NCBI GenBank assembly: GCA_003427395.1
Contig: BFEA01000102.1
Coordinates: forward strand, 1,637,087-1,666,734
Length of the DNA: 29,648 bases
Source of the DNA: Chara braunii
Lineage: Eukaryota > Streptophyta > Charophyceae > Charales > Characeae
Reading direction: 5' to 3'
Part shown: in pieces, positions 20,231 to 29,263 of the stretch
Layout of the letters: each line of letters starts with the position of its first letter
Numbering within the stretch: the stretch's first letter is position 1
The notes under the pieces: generated by a model
Seen by the model: only the letters and a program-made list of their open reading frames with translations
What the model was told of the DNA's origin: nothing
Database searches by the model: none
Made by a program: the position numbers and the translations under genes

Positions 20231-20333
20231 TCCATCCTTTTTGGGTGCACTGCAAACACTGACTGCTGCTCCAAAAGGTAAAAAACTGATAGATTTGGCC
20301 CTTCAGCTCCTTCTCCATCCTTTTTGGGTGCAA
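20231..20333. repeat. Short duplication, offset 83 bp
   Basis: TCCATCCTTTTTGGGTGCA at 20231 recurs at 20314, each followed by CAAACACTGA after or without a short insert. ATAGATTTGGCCCTT also occurs twice nearby (about 20289 and 20386). Confidence 0.7.
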
Positions 20334-20570
20334 ACACTGATCCATGCCTGTCTATGATCCTTCAACTGCTCTCAATCTCTATTAATAGATTTGGCCCTTG
20401 GGACAACGCCTCCAACCAAATCAATCAGGTCCTTAAACCACCACTACCTTTCCCCTAGATTGGCCGCAGGCCAGTGCCCATGAGTTTCGGAGGCTGGAAC
20501 GAAAGTAGGCCGCCGATGAATTTATCAACGGCACCTACTTTCGGCCCAGTCCCTGATAAATGCGGTATAG

Positions 20571-20873
20571 GTTATATTCCCACTTTTCAAAACACTGTGA
20601 AAGGCAGTGGCAGTTTAACCTCCCCCTCCACAATCACTGTGGGCTCCTTCAGACCTTCATACTCCTCCATCAGCTGTCTCACTCTCTCCTAGCCCTCTAC
20701 ACTAAGAGGAGTCGGCAGGTCTACAGGTTATATTCCCACTTTTCCCAACACTGAAAGGTGGTGGCAGTTTAACCTCCCCCTCCTCAATCCCTGTGGGCTC
20801 CTTCCGACCTTCATACTCCTCCATCAGCTGTCTCACTCTCTCCTAGCCCTCTACAGTAAGAAGAGTCGGCTCG
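20571..20873 (-). repeat. 156-bp tandem duplication with coding-like minus strand
   Basis: GTTATATTCCCACTTTTC opens copies at 20571 and 20727; each ends with CTCTCCTAGCCCTCTACA plus a GTCGGC segment. On the minus strand each unit holds an open stretch that reads like real protein, including RQLMEEYEG and EGEVKLP, right after an in-frame TAG in both copies. Few stops and an acidic/aliphatic composition suggest a fragment of an unrecognised, possibly transposon-derived gene. Confidence 0.75.
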
Positions 20874-20903
20874 TCTGAGTGCATAACCCAAGCCAGAGAC
20901 AGT

Positions 20904-21188
20904 CTATTTCTGCGACGCTGCCACATAGTTAGACAAAGCTGGCTCTGACTTACATGCCTTCCCAAACAGATCCTGTTGTGCTCCCTTCACGTAACCTCTC
21001 ATGCAGATAACCCGGTTACCTTCTACATCATGCACATTCACTGTTCGAGCACAGAAGCTGATTTTGGATCTGTGATAATTCAATGTTTGGATCTGCAGTA
21101 CTCTGACAAATCTTACCCTTTTCGTTAAATGCCATATGGATGTCACAGAAACACTGCCTGGTTTTGAGGCTTCTGCTATTAGTGACAA
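20904..21188 (-). pseudogene. Unrecognised coding-like fragment
   Basis: A 94-codon minus-strand frame with non-repetitive composition, including NVHDVEGNRVICMRGYVKG and a KACKSEP segment. It has no signal peptide or membrane span and no family that I recognise. It lies 30 bp from the coding-like duplicated block and on the same strand, so the two may be parts of one decayed gene or have been separated by introns. Chance is also possible at this length. Confidence 0.2.
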
Positions 21189-22075
21189 CCATTTCCTATT
21201 GGCTGAGAAGGTCCTGCGCTTCCATACCTAAGTGCAACCTTTTGATGGTCTTCTTGGACAGAATGTTCTAGGAAGATGGTTGTTCACTATCGTCTTCATT
21301 GCGATCTGATATACCACTCTGTTGAGCAGGGTGACCTTCTCCTCATTAACCGCCTTTTCGGGTTCCCTACAATGATCAGTATCGACGGTAGCGTGTGTCC
21401 AAATCTGTCGAGTCCTTTGTGTTGTGCCAACTCCATAGGCAGAGGGAAAATGGGAATTTCCTTTGTGATTGAATATGTTCTCCTCTTTCCCAATTTTACT
21501 TCAGTTTTCCTTTTCCTTCCCTCGGGTGCATGTGGACTACGCAACTTTTGCTGGGAAATGGGGGGTTCCAATGCCCTGCAATCTACAGAATTGTCCTCTA
21601 CAACCTAACTGCATATGACTTCACTATCCACTTACTCTAGTTTGCAGAACACTTGTGAATGTCCGAAGCGGCTGGACTTCGCAACTTGTTCATTCTCTTA
21701 GCTCATGTGAGTCCCTCGTCTCTCCCTGGCCACCTTTCCCCGAGTCCTGTCTAACCGACCACTGCCCAATCTAAGGATTCACTGACCTTACTGTGCTATT
21801 TCCCCTGACAATGTTGCTGCTGCCCCGTGATTACCCTCTACATAACCTACTGCACCACAGCACGGATGGCCTAGCCCGGTCCTACCCAGCAGACCAGGCA
21901 GCTCAGCTCCTCCATCTGGAGGGTCATCACCCTTCTCATCATGGTGCTCCATTGTTCTGAACTCTCGTCTTCTACATCTCGAGTCACTGTCAACATGCAG
22001 GCCTGAATCCCTCTGCATCTTTGAAGAAGATCCCAATTTCCCCATGAAATTGTTGCAGGACCCGCTTTCAACATC
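21189..22075. other. No firm gene; overlapping minus-strand frames
   Basis: Minus-strand frames at 21296-21571, 21788-22045 and 21871-22098 look moderately protein-like, but lie in different frames and have no domain. They could be pieces of the same decayed minus-strand gene as 22076-22378. Confidence 0.25.
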
Positions 22076-22378
22076 TCACTGACCATCTCCAAGTACATCT
22101 TCAGCTCCTTCAGCTTTCGACTCGGAGATCAGGCCTTTGTACGACTGCTTGGACAGCTCCATGAACTTCCTCCAGCCTCGTCCTGCCAAGTGACAGGCAT
22201 ATAATGCTATAATATCCTGCCAGCTCATGGTCTTGGCCGCATCCATAACTGAACCTCCGTGAGGATCGCAAGGTCGGGCCCAGGCCTTCCCTGCATCAGG
22301 CAAGTACGACAGCGGGAAGTGAATCTTCTTTGCATCTCTCTTCGCTCCATAGTCCAACCGCTGGACACCTACAGCCAT
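22076..22378 (-). pseudogene. Unrecognised coding-like fragment, possibly gag-like
   Basis: A 100-codon minus-strand frame with ordinary soluble-protein composition: KIHFPLSYLPDAGKAWARP, then TMSWQDIIALYACHL and WRKFMELSKQSYKGL. The order (a hydrophobic/Trp segment followed by a Trp-rich helix) recalls retrotransposon gag capsid regions, but I see no diagnostic motif or zinc knuckle. A second open stretch just upstream on the same strand (about 22390-22585, with EEMQASSRQVSMLANSG) is in another frame and separated by stops. Best described as a broken gene fragment of unknown family. Confidence 0.3.
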
Positions 22379-22815
22379 CTCCCCGCATACTCATCTGGTA
22401 CTCACTTGGATGAGGGAGGGGGATGCAACTCTGAAGTGCCCCTCGCCTTTGTGGCTGTCACTACTTCGACCGTACGTGCCACCATCCTCTGCCTCCTTCC
22501 ACTGCACATTACTCCTGAGTTGGCCAGCATGGACACCTGCCGGCTGGAGGCCTGCATCTCCTCAACCTCACACTTAATTGAAGTTTAGGCAAGAGCCTAC
22601 ATCGCTTGAAAGGGGTATGCCAAGAATCTTTGGAAGTCCCTGGCCGGGCTGGGATCTTTCTCTGTAGGTTTCCAGGGAAGACGATCGAGCAAACGCGACT
22701 AATCATAAAAAACAAGGCAAAAGTTACAAACAAGGCCAGCAGGAAAAGTTCAAGGGAAGATTGTCCTGCATAGCCAAAAGGAGATGAGAAACCATAGATT
22801 CTTGAGACAAAGTCG
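22379..22815. other. No firm gene
   Basis: Contains the second coding-like minus-strand stretch (about 22390-22585). The minus-strand frame at 22509-22865 has a hydrophobic run that could be read as a membrane span but overlaps it antiphase. None could be tied to a family. Confidence 0.3.
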
Positions 22816-23423
22816 GTGCAATCCCTAGAAATGAAATAAATAATCAAACCGTTGTTAAAGCACACGTGGTTGTCAACCGTGTGAGAGAAGGATTAACATA
22901 AAAACGAAAGTACCAAACTCTGCGCGGAAAGGGATCATTCCAACATGAGATCAAGGACGCAGTGAAAGGGCTGGCACATGACATATATCACGACCTGGTT
23001 CATGCGCAGACTTACACATATACACACCCATGCATCACATTCACTGCTCATACAGTATACAAGCTTCGAAGCTCTGGAGCTTGTATAAAAAGAACATATC
23101 CCTTCCATCTTCGACAAAGAAGGTGCAATCCCTAGAAACGAAATAAATAATCAAACTGTTGTTAAAGCACACGTGGCTGTCAAGAGTGCGAGACAAGCAT
23201 TAACTTAAAAACGAAAGAACCAAACTCTGCGCGGACAAGGGATCATTCCAACATGAGATCAAGGACGCAGTGAAAGGGCTGGCACACGACATATATCACG
23301 ACCTGGTTCATGCACAGACTTGCACATATACACACCCATGCATCACATTCATCGCTCATACAGTATACAAGCTTAAAAACTCTGCAGCATGAATAAAAAG
23401 AACATAACCCTTCATTCTTCGAC
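22816..23423. repeat. 307-bp two-copy tandem duplication
   Basis: GTGCAATCCCTAGAAA starts copies at 22816 and 23123. Long shared blocks include GGGATCATTCCAACATGAGA, CACGACCTGGTTCATGC and CTCATACAGTATACAAGCTT. Both copies end near AAGAACATA and TTCGAC. Divergence is low. The unit is non-coding as far as I can see. Confidence 0.95.
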
Positions 23424-24948
23424 CCTGGGAAACCAGCATCCTGAACCTAAACACCACCACCACCACACACTGCTCCTTCCAGAGACCAGCTGAAAGACCT
23501 GTTAGAGAACCTACAGTTCAGTGCAGTGATCTCCCCACCCCACTTGGATCATCAGCTAGCCAGGCCTGTTCGGGAACCTGCATTCAAGTCAGTGATCTCT
23601 TCACACCGCTTCATGACTTCCAGCACGTCAGGGCTGTTCGAAAGCCTGAATCTCTGGCAACACCTCGACATGGTGAAGATGAGAGAGAGAAGACACAAAG
23701 GAGAGATTGATGCATTTCCAAAGCAGGGGCAAGGATGACAAAGAAGGGACGTTGGCTAGAGGACGTGACATAGAGATGATAAAGCAGGGATACGGGAAAG
23801 TTCAAGGACAGTGCAAGGAATGACGGCAGTGGTGGGAACTGACCCCGGCTCCACTCATCAATCTGACATTCATCATCGAACCAACAAGAACGGAGAAGGT
23901 GACATGGGAGACGAAAGGGGTGTGCAAAGAACATAAGGGTTACTTAGGGAGGAGGTGTTTGCTTCGGTAAGGGGCAACGACACAGCAAAATAGTGCTTTG
24001 TGACTTCACCCACAGCTTTAAAGCGGGGATGAATACAGTTGGCACAGGAGAAACATTTGGCACAAGCGAAGCATTTGGTTCAAGAGATGTGAGAGCAGAG
24101 ACATGTTGAGGGATTAAAATGGAAGAATTCAAAAGGTCGATGAAAAAGAAGAGGCAATGCGGCATCAGGCGGAATTCAAAAGGTTGAAGAAAAAGAAGCG
24201 GCAATGCGGCGTAGTGTCGGGACAAAAACTTGTGACTGAATCGTACTGAACCCACAAGTGGTGCTACAGACAAGGAGACAGGAGGCGCCTGCTGATGAAA
24301 CACCTGCAGAGTTGCAATCTTAGTGATAATGTCCATGAGGTCCTTCAACAGAGCAGCTGACATCTTAGGCAACCTGCCTCTATGCCTCCGTCTACTCTGA
24401 CTACACATGAGCTTCCCTTCGCTGCCGTGGCAACGTACTTCCCTATTCCTCCTCAGGAAGCCTCCTCAGTTTGGCCCACATCAGCATATTACAAGCAGCC
24501 TCTTGCCACTATGCCCATTCTAGCCTTTTTCTGCTATCACTTCTCCTCCATCTCACTATACCTCTTTCTCCAAACCACCTAAACAAATCCACAGCATGGG
24601 CATCATAATATGGCAATATAGTGACGTCGCACACACATTACACATTGCCCTGTCATTGACATGGCATACTCACAGCTATGATGATGTCTAGGGCGTGCAT
24701 GACACCTGTGATCAATATTGATCAGCACCTGCCCTCCGACTACTGATCATATTAGCTGTTATGATTAATTTCAATCAACCTCACACAGACAATTGAAAAA
24801 GTGTACTGTGGGTCCCAAATCAACACTAGACAACTTCAAATTAACATCAGATTCACCGTTCCAAATAACAAGGGGTGTGCAATATCAGAACCCTAAAACA
24901 GCACAACTTCAAAAGACTTACCTGGAGAACAAACAATGAAAAAAATGG
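23424..24948. other. No gene recognised; short duplication at 24125-24218
   Basis: A 154-codon minus-strand frame (23944-24408) begins with a soluble-looking helix-like segment (LLKDLMDIITKIATLQ) and then becomes composition-driven; I do not accept it as a gene. GAATTCAAAAGG plus GGCAATGCGGC recurs at 24125 and 24172 (offset 47). Confidence 0.3.
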
Positions 24949-24996
24949 CCTGATTACGACGGTAGAATCATGCCTGATTACGACGGTAGAATCATG
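24949..24996. repeat. 24-bp perfect two-copy tandem repeat
   Basis: CCTGATTACGACGGTAGAAT plus CATG is present twice without a mismatch, at 24949 and 24973. The perfect identity points to a recent duplication. Confidence 0.97.
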
Positions 24997-25149
24997 ACAA
25001 TTAATTCCCTCGTCTACTGCTGTGGCCTGGCTAACAGATGGACACTTACCACCGAAAGCCCTTGCTCTGTTGGCCCAATATCTAACCCTGCTGCCCATGA
25101 TTTGGGGCAGACCTGGGCCTGAGTCGCAGCTGCTCCAACTCCCTTGCCA

Positions 25150-25169
25150 CCCCCCCCCCCCCTCTCTCT

Positions 25170-25217
<48 letters not shown>

Positions 25218-25237
25218 CCCCCCCCCCCCCCCTCTCT

Positions 25238-25296
<59 letters not shown>
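25150..25296. repeat. Duplicated compound microsatellite C(n)-(TC)n-(TG)n
   Basis: C13 then (TC)5 then (TG)22 (25150-25216), followed immediately by C16, (TC)4 and (TG)28 (25217-25296). The same three-part order appears twice, so the compound unit was probably duplicated as a whole. Cys/Val-rich and His/Thr-rich frames across it are artefacts. Confidence 0.97.
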
Positions 25297-25300
<4 letters not shown>

Positions 25301-26402
25301 CATTGCAAGGAACCCGTCTGTTCATCACTTGCTGGAGTGCATCAGCTCACATGCATATCCACAGATTTCACAGATTGCGATGTCTCACACAAAGCCCAAT
25401 AGAAAATGAATGAGAACCAGGAAGCTCAACTCAATTAACAAAACCAGATTAAGGAGGGAACATCGCGAGTCCAAAAATATTCAGCGCCGAACAGAGTTAC
25501 AAGTCTTCTTCTATCAACATGAGTTCCAAGCCTGGCACTCATCAGTGCCAGCTACCCAACGTCAACAACAGCGCTCAACAGGTAAGTGTCACCATAGCTC
25601 ACACCTTCCCCTCTCTCGTCTGCTTTCTTCTCTCTCTTCCTCTATGTCTATTTTCCTGGTCTACTCCCACTCATCATGCATGCACACTCCCTATCACACG
25701 AGGATCTACTTTGAATACTACTCACTGAACTCTTTCTACTAACTATCCCTACTAATGTACTAACTGGCGCTGGCGCAGCTATGGCTGCCTTCCTTCCAGC
25801 CAGTGCCCCACTTCTCTTCCTCACACGTAGCGCTGCTCTCAGCCTAGCGCAGCTCACACACATCTGGTGCACAAGTGCCACAGCACTTCCACACTCTCAT
25901 GCGAGATGAGCGTCTATCCAAATGGGAGGCTGGCCAGTCCTTTATAATGCTGGACTGGCCTGGCGTGGCCTGCACTCGGCCTCAAGTGTCTGGGACTCCT
26001 GCCCAGTACCCGTTGTTGCAAAGTGTGTGTCCCAGTATTTTTTCCCATGGTCTGCTGCTGCTTTGGGCCATCGGGCCTGTCTTTTGGACTCCTGGTCTGA
26101 ATCAGGACTGACTCGTGGGATTATGACTGAACTGGGACTGTGGCCTTTGACTNATCGCCGAACAGACATGACTTTCCATCGAGGAGACATGACCCTAACT
26201 CAGTCTAGAAAACTGTGTCCAATACCTGTTCGTGCAGGACCTGTTTGTGACTGTTCAAAACGACTTTTCATTTCATTATGGATGCGACATTTGCCTCAGG
26301 AACTTTGTCTTTTGGGTTGCAACTCGTGAATTTAAGTTCTGGCCGACAGGGCCCCTCGCTGTTGGGGAATTATCTGGGGTCTAAATCGTAAAGGCCCTTT
26401 TA
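25297..26402. other. No gene recognised
   Basis: Pyrimidine-rich stretch at 25600-25660. From 25890 to 26260 there are many CTGG/GGACTG/CCTG words, like those near 18.1 kb. Frames are short and overlapping; one unresolved base lies at 26153. Confidence 0.35.
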
Positions 26403-26438
26403 GTGTGTGCGTGCGTGCGTGCATGCGCGTGCGCGCGC

Positions 26439-26497
<59 letters not shown>
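26403..26497. repeat. 95-bp strictly alternating purine/pyrimidine tract
   Basis: (GTGC)n, then an uninterrupted GCGC core of about 25 bp, then (GT)n, with no break in purine/pyrimidine alternation from 26403 to 26497. Alternating GC and GT tracts are known to adopt left-handed Z-DNA under negative supercoiling. Bounded on the right by a C7 run. Confidence 0.95.
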
Positions 26498-26499
<2 letters not shown>

Positions 26500-26918
26500 C
26501 CCCCCCTCTCTGTCTATCCCCTTCCTTTTTCATATGCCCAGGATTTGTGTCCTCAAAAGAAAGAATAGAGAGTCCAAACTTTTGGATCCACATTAGTCGT
26601 TAAACACCAAGTACACCAGATGGTGAACATGGGCTGCACCAGTGTATGCAGGGAGTATGGGCAGGTCCGGCCTACTGGGTATGAGGGGGTTGCTGGAGTC
26701 ATGGGCAACAGGCCGGGGGGGGCTAAACTTTCAAGACTTTTCATTCTCATCTCATTTGGCAAGAAACACCGAAAACAAATCACGGATCTAGGTCTTATTG
26801 TGTCGGCAGAAACCAAATCCCTCCCAATACAAAGAAAAAGGGACAAACCCAATGCACGGAGTTTCCCATTGTCGCTGTGACCCGATAGGCCCAACCATTC
26901 AGGCAGGGAACTCAGGGT
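26498..26918. other. Left flank of the gypsy relic, no gene
   Basis: A 132-codon minus-strand frame and an 86-codon plus frame overlap here without any domain. No protease, gag or zinc knuckle was seen upstream of the reverse transcriptase. The element is therefore 5'-truncated near 26919, or its upstream part has decayed past recognition. Confidence 0.4.
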
Positions 26919-27478
26919 AGTGAGGACGAGCTCGCGGTTCTCCGCGCGCAACTCGATGATTTGTTGGACAAGGGTTGGATCTGTCCTAGTAGCTCACCAT
27001 ATGGTGCGCCAGTTCTTTTCATACGTAGAAGAACAAGGATCTTCGCTTATGCATTGACTATCGCAAGCTCAACGCGCAAACCGTCAAGAATGAGGGACCT
27101 CTTCCTCGCATTGACGATCTTCTTGACCGTTTGGGCGGTGCAAAGTATTTTTCCAAATTGGACTTGAAGTTGGCTATCATCAGATTTCGATACGCCCGCA
27201 AGATCGCTACAAATCCGCGTTTAAGACGCGGTACAGGCATTTTGAGTGGGTTGTCATGCGTTTTGGCCTCACCAATGCCCAGACGACCGTTCAAGCGACG
27301 ATGACCAACGAGTTCTGCGCAATACTGGACCTGTTCGTGCTGGTCTACTTGGACGACATTCTCGTCTATAGCCGACCTTTAAGGATCATCTCGAGCATCT
27401 TCGACGTGTGTTAGAGACACTCTGTCGTGCCAAGTAAGTGCGAGTTCGTACATCAAGAGTTGAGAGTGTTAGTACTAT
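26919..27478 (+). pseudogene. Ty3/gypsy reverse transcriptase, frameshifted
   Basis: Homology starts with [20 protein letters not shown] and [15 protein letters not shown] (26919-27035), a typical entry to the gypsy polymerase. [14 protein letters not shown] and [20 protein letters not shown] follow in another frame (about 27048-27171). A third frame carries GYHQI, FGLTNA and the catalytic VYLDDILVYS (YLDD at 27346-27357). Two further frames carry the thumb side (HLEHLRRVLETL; KCEFVHQEL). Breaks fall near 27036, 27172, 27378, 27425 and 27462-27478. The catalytic Asp pair is intact in sequence, but the frame is destroyed. The enzyme would have copied element RNA into cDNA. Confidence 0.95.
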
Positions 27479-28323
27479 TTGGGGCATTTTGTCACACAAG
27501 AGGGCATTACTCCGCTATCGGAGAAGATTCAAGCCGTCCAAGAGTGGCCGGAGCCAAAGAGCGTCACCGATGTCCGTTCATTTCTTGGCCTAGCCGGCTA
27601 CTTTATCAAAGGCTATTTGAAGATCGCGACCAATTTGACCAAGCTTCAATGCGACGATCGGCCGTTCAACTTTGGCGACGATGAGCGGGCTTCCGTTTCG
27701 GCCCTAAAAGTCGCCTTGCTATCCGCAGACGTTTTACGCACCTACGGCCCACTTTTGCTGACGTGCTTCACTACCGATGCGTCCGGCTATGGCATTGGTG
27801 CCGTCCTCGAGCAACACGATGGCGTGGACTGGCACCCGGTCAAGAACTTGAGTAAGAAAGTGCTTAAGATTCAAGTCGTCCAAGAGTGGCCGCAGCCAAA
27901 GAACGTCACCGATGTCCGTTCGTTTCTTGGCCTAGCTGGCTACCAACGCTTTATCAAAGGCTATTCAAAGATCGCGGCCAATTTGACCAAGCTTCAATGC
28001 GACGATCGGCCGTTCGACTTCGGCGACTTGAGCGGGCTTCCTTTTCAGCCTTAAGAGCCGCCTTGCTATCCGCGGAGATTTTACGCATCTACGACCCGCT
28101 TTTGCCGACGCGCTTCACTACCGATGCGTCCGACTATGGAATTGGTGCCGTCCTCGAGCAACACGATGGCGTGGACTGGCACCCAGTCGGGTACTTTAGT
28201 AAGAAAGTGCCCGTTGTGCATTCAATTGACGACGCACGCAAGGAGGAATTATTGGCTTTCGTACACGCGCTTAAGCGGTGGCAGCACTTTCTTCTCGGTC
28301 GAGAAGTCAATTCTAATGGGTAA
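27479..28323 (+). pseudogene. Ty3/gypsy RT connection and RNase H, duplicated and frameshifted
   Basis: The connection part, GHFVTQEGITPLSEKIQAVQ and VTDVRSFLGLAGY, leads into an RNase H start, FTTDASGYGIGAVLEQHDG, whose TDAS holds the first catalytic Asp. After SKKV the sequence jumps back to the connection and repeats. The second copy has AGYQRFIKGY, where the first lacks two residues. One base is missing in the second copy near 28022, so its frame stops at 28054 while homology continues in the next frame to 28323. There the RNase H helix EELLAFVHALKRW is found. Another break follows before the VFYKTQ segment at 28338. The gene cannot make a normal RNase H. Confidence 0.93.
27524..28209 (+). 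repeat. Tandem duplication of about 345 bp within RT/RNase H
   Basis: AAGATTCAAG, CGTCCAAGAGTGGCCG starts copies at 27524 and 27866 (offset 342). Both reach GTAAGAAAGTG (27852 and 28199, offset 347). The change in offset equals a 6-base difference (CAACGC after GGCTAC, present only in copy 2) minus one base lost in copy 2 near 28022. Copies also differ by many substitutions, with copy 2 closer to the usual family residues. Confidence 0.96.
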
Positions 28324-28337
28324 CGGATAACAATCCG

Positions 28338-29263
28338 TTGGTCTTCTATAAGACCCAAAACACGGTCAATATTACCATCGCCTGTTGGATGGCGTTCATG
28401 GACCAGTTTGACTTCTTCCCCGATCACATTCCGGGAAAGTCAAACCGTTTTGCGGACGCTCTTTCACAGCGTCCAGACCTTTGTACCATGGTCTACTCGA
28501 CGTTCGACATTGACAACTTGCGGGACAGTTTCATCCTCGGCTACCAAATCGACCCCGAGTTTCGCGACAATTACGCGAATTGCTCCTCTCCAAATCGGGC
28601 ATCATCTCACTATCGGATCCAAGATGGCTATTTGCGAGTCCACTCGCGGGGGAAGGATGTCCTTCGCGTGCCAAGTGATCCACACCTGTGTATGCAACTT
28701 CTTGGCGAGTTCCACGACGATCCCGCCACCGAACACTTTGGAGTCAATCGTACGATTGGGCGACTTCATGAGCGTTTTTGGTGGCCCGACGTTCTTGGCG
28801 ACGTACCACGCTATTCCGAGTCATGTGAGGTTTGTCGGCGTTGCAAATCCCGCAATCATCGTCCGTTCGGCGAGTTGCGACCATTACCAGTCCCCTTAGG
28901 ACGACGGGAATCGATTGCCATGGAAATTACTGAGCTGTTCCCCAAGCACAAGACCGGTGTGAATGGTATTCTCATGGTGGCCGATCGATTCACCAAGTTC
29001 GCCATGTTTTTGCCTTGTCGCTATCACGCCAAGGCACCGGAGTTGGCCGAGGTGCTTTACGCTGGTTGGATTTGTACCAAGGGTAACCCCAAGGAGATCG
29101 TTTGCCACCACGACACTCGGTTCATGTCCGACTTCTGGTTGGCGCTCATCAAACGATGGGGCTCATCTCTCAAGCCGAGTTCGATTCGCCACCCACAAAC
29201 CGATGGTCAAACGAAGAGGGCGCATCAAACTGCACAGGTTCTTCTTCGCACTCTCATCCCTCT
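28338..29263 (+). pseudogene. Ty3/gypsy integrase with substituted catalytic triad
   Basis: The longest open frame of the window (332 codons, to 29336, the last part out of phase). It opens with the RNase H end (VFYKTQ; FPDHIPGKSNRFADALS). The zinc-binding HHCC domain is complete: His126, His133, Cys163, Cys166 in EFHDDPATEHFGVNRT, FWWP and SCEVC. In the core, the usual Asp of the first motif is Glu196 (AMEITELFP), the Asp of the second is His257 (VCHHDTRF), and the Glu of HPQTDGQ-T-E-R is Lys293. The 35-residue spacing between the second and third positions is kept, so the alignment is secure. Such a protein should not catalyse strand transfer. A base is lost near 29255-29270. Confidence 0.93.

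Noticed and set aside
22509-22865. 118-codon minus-strand frame with a hydrophobic segment resembling a membrane span
   Set aside because: Overlaps a more protein-like frame on the same strand and extends into the 307-bp non-coding duplication.
23944-24408. 154-codon minus-strand frame
   Set aside because: A promising first 30 residues, but the remainder reads as translated low-complexity DNA and contains a 47-bp internal duplication; no family match from memory.
25082-25402. His/Thr-rich and Cys/Val-rich frames
   Set aside because: Pure translation of TG and TC microsatellites in several frames on both strands.
26553-26951. 132-codon minus-strand frame upstream of the gypsy relic
   Set aside because: Antisense to the start of the reverse transcriptase homology at its 5' end and without any domain.
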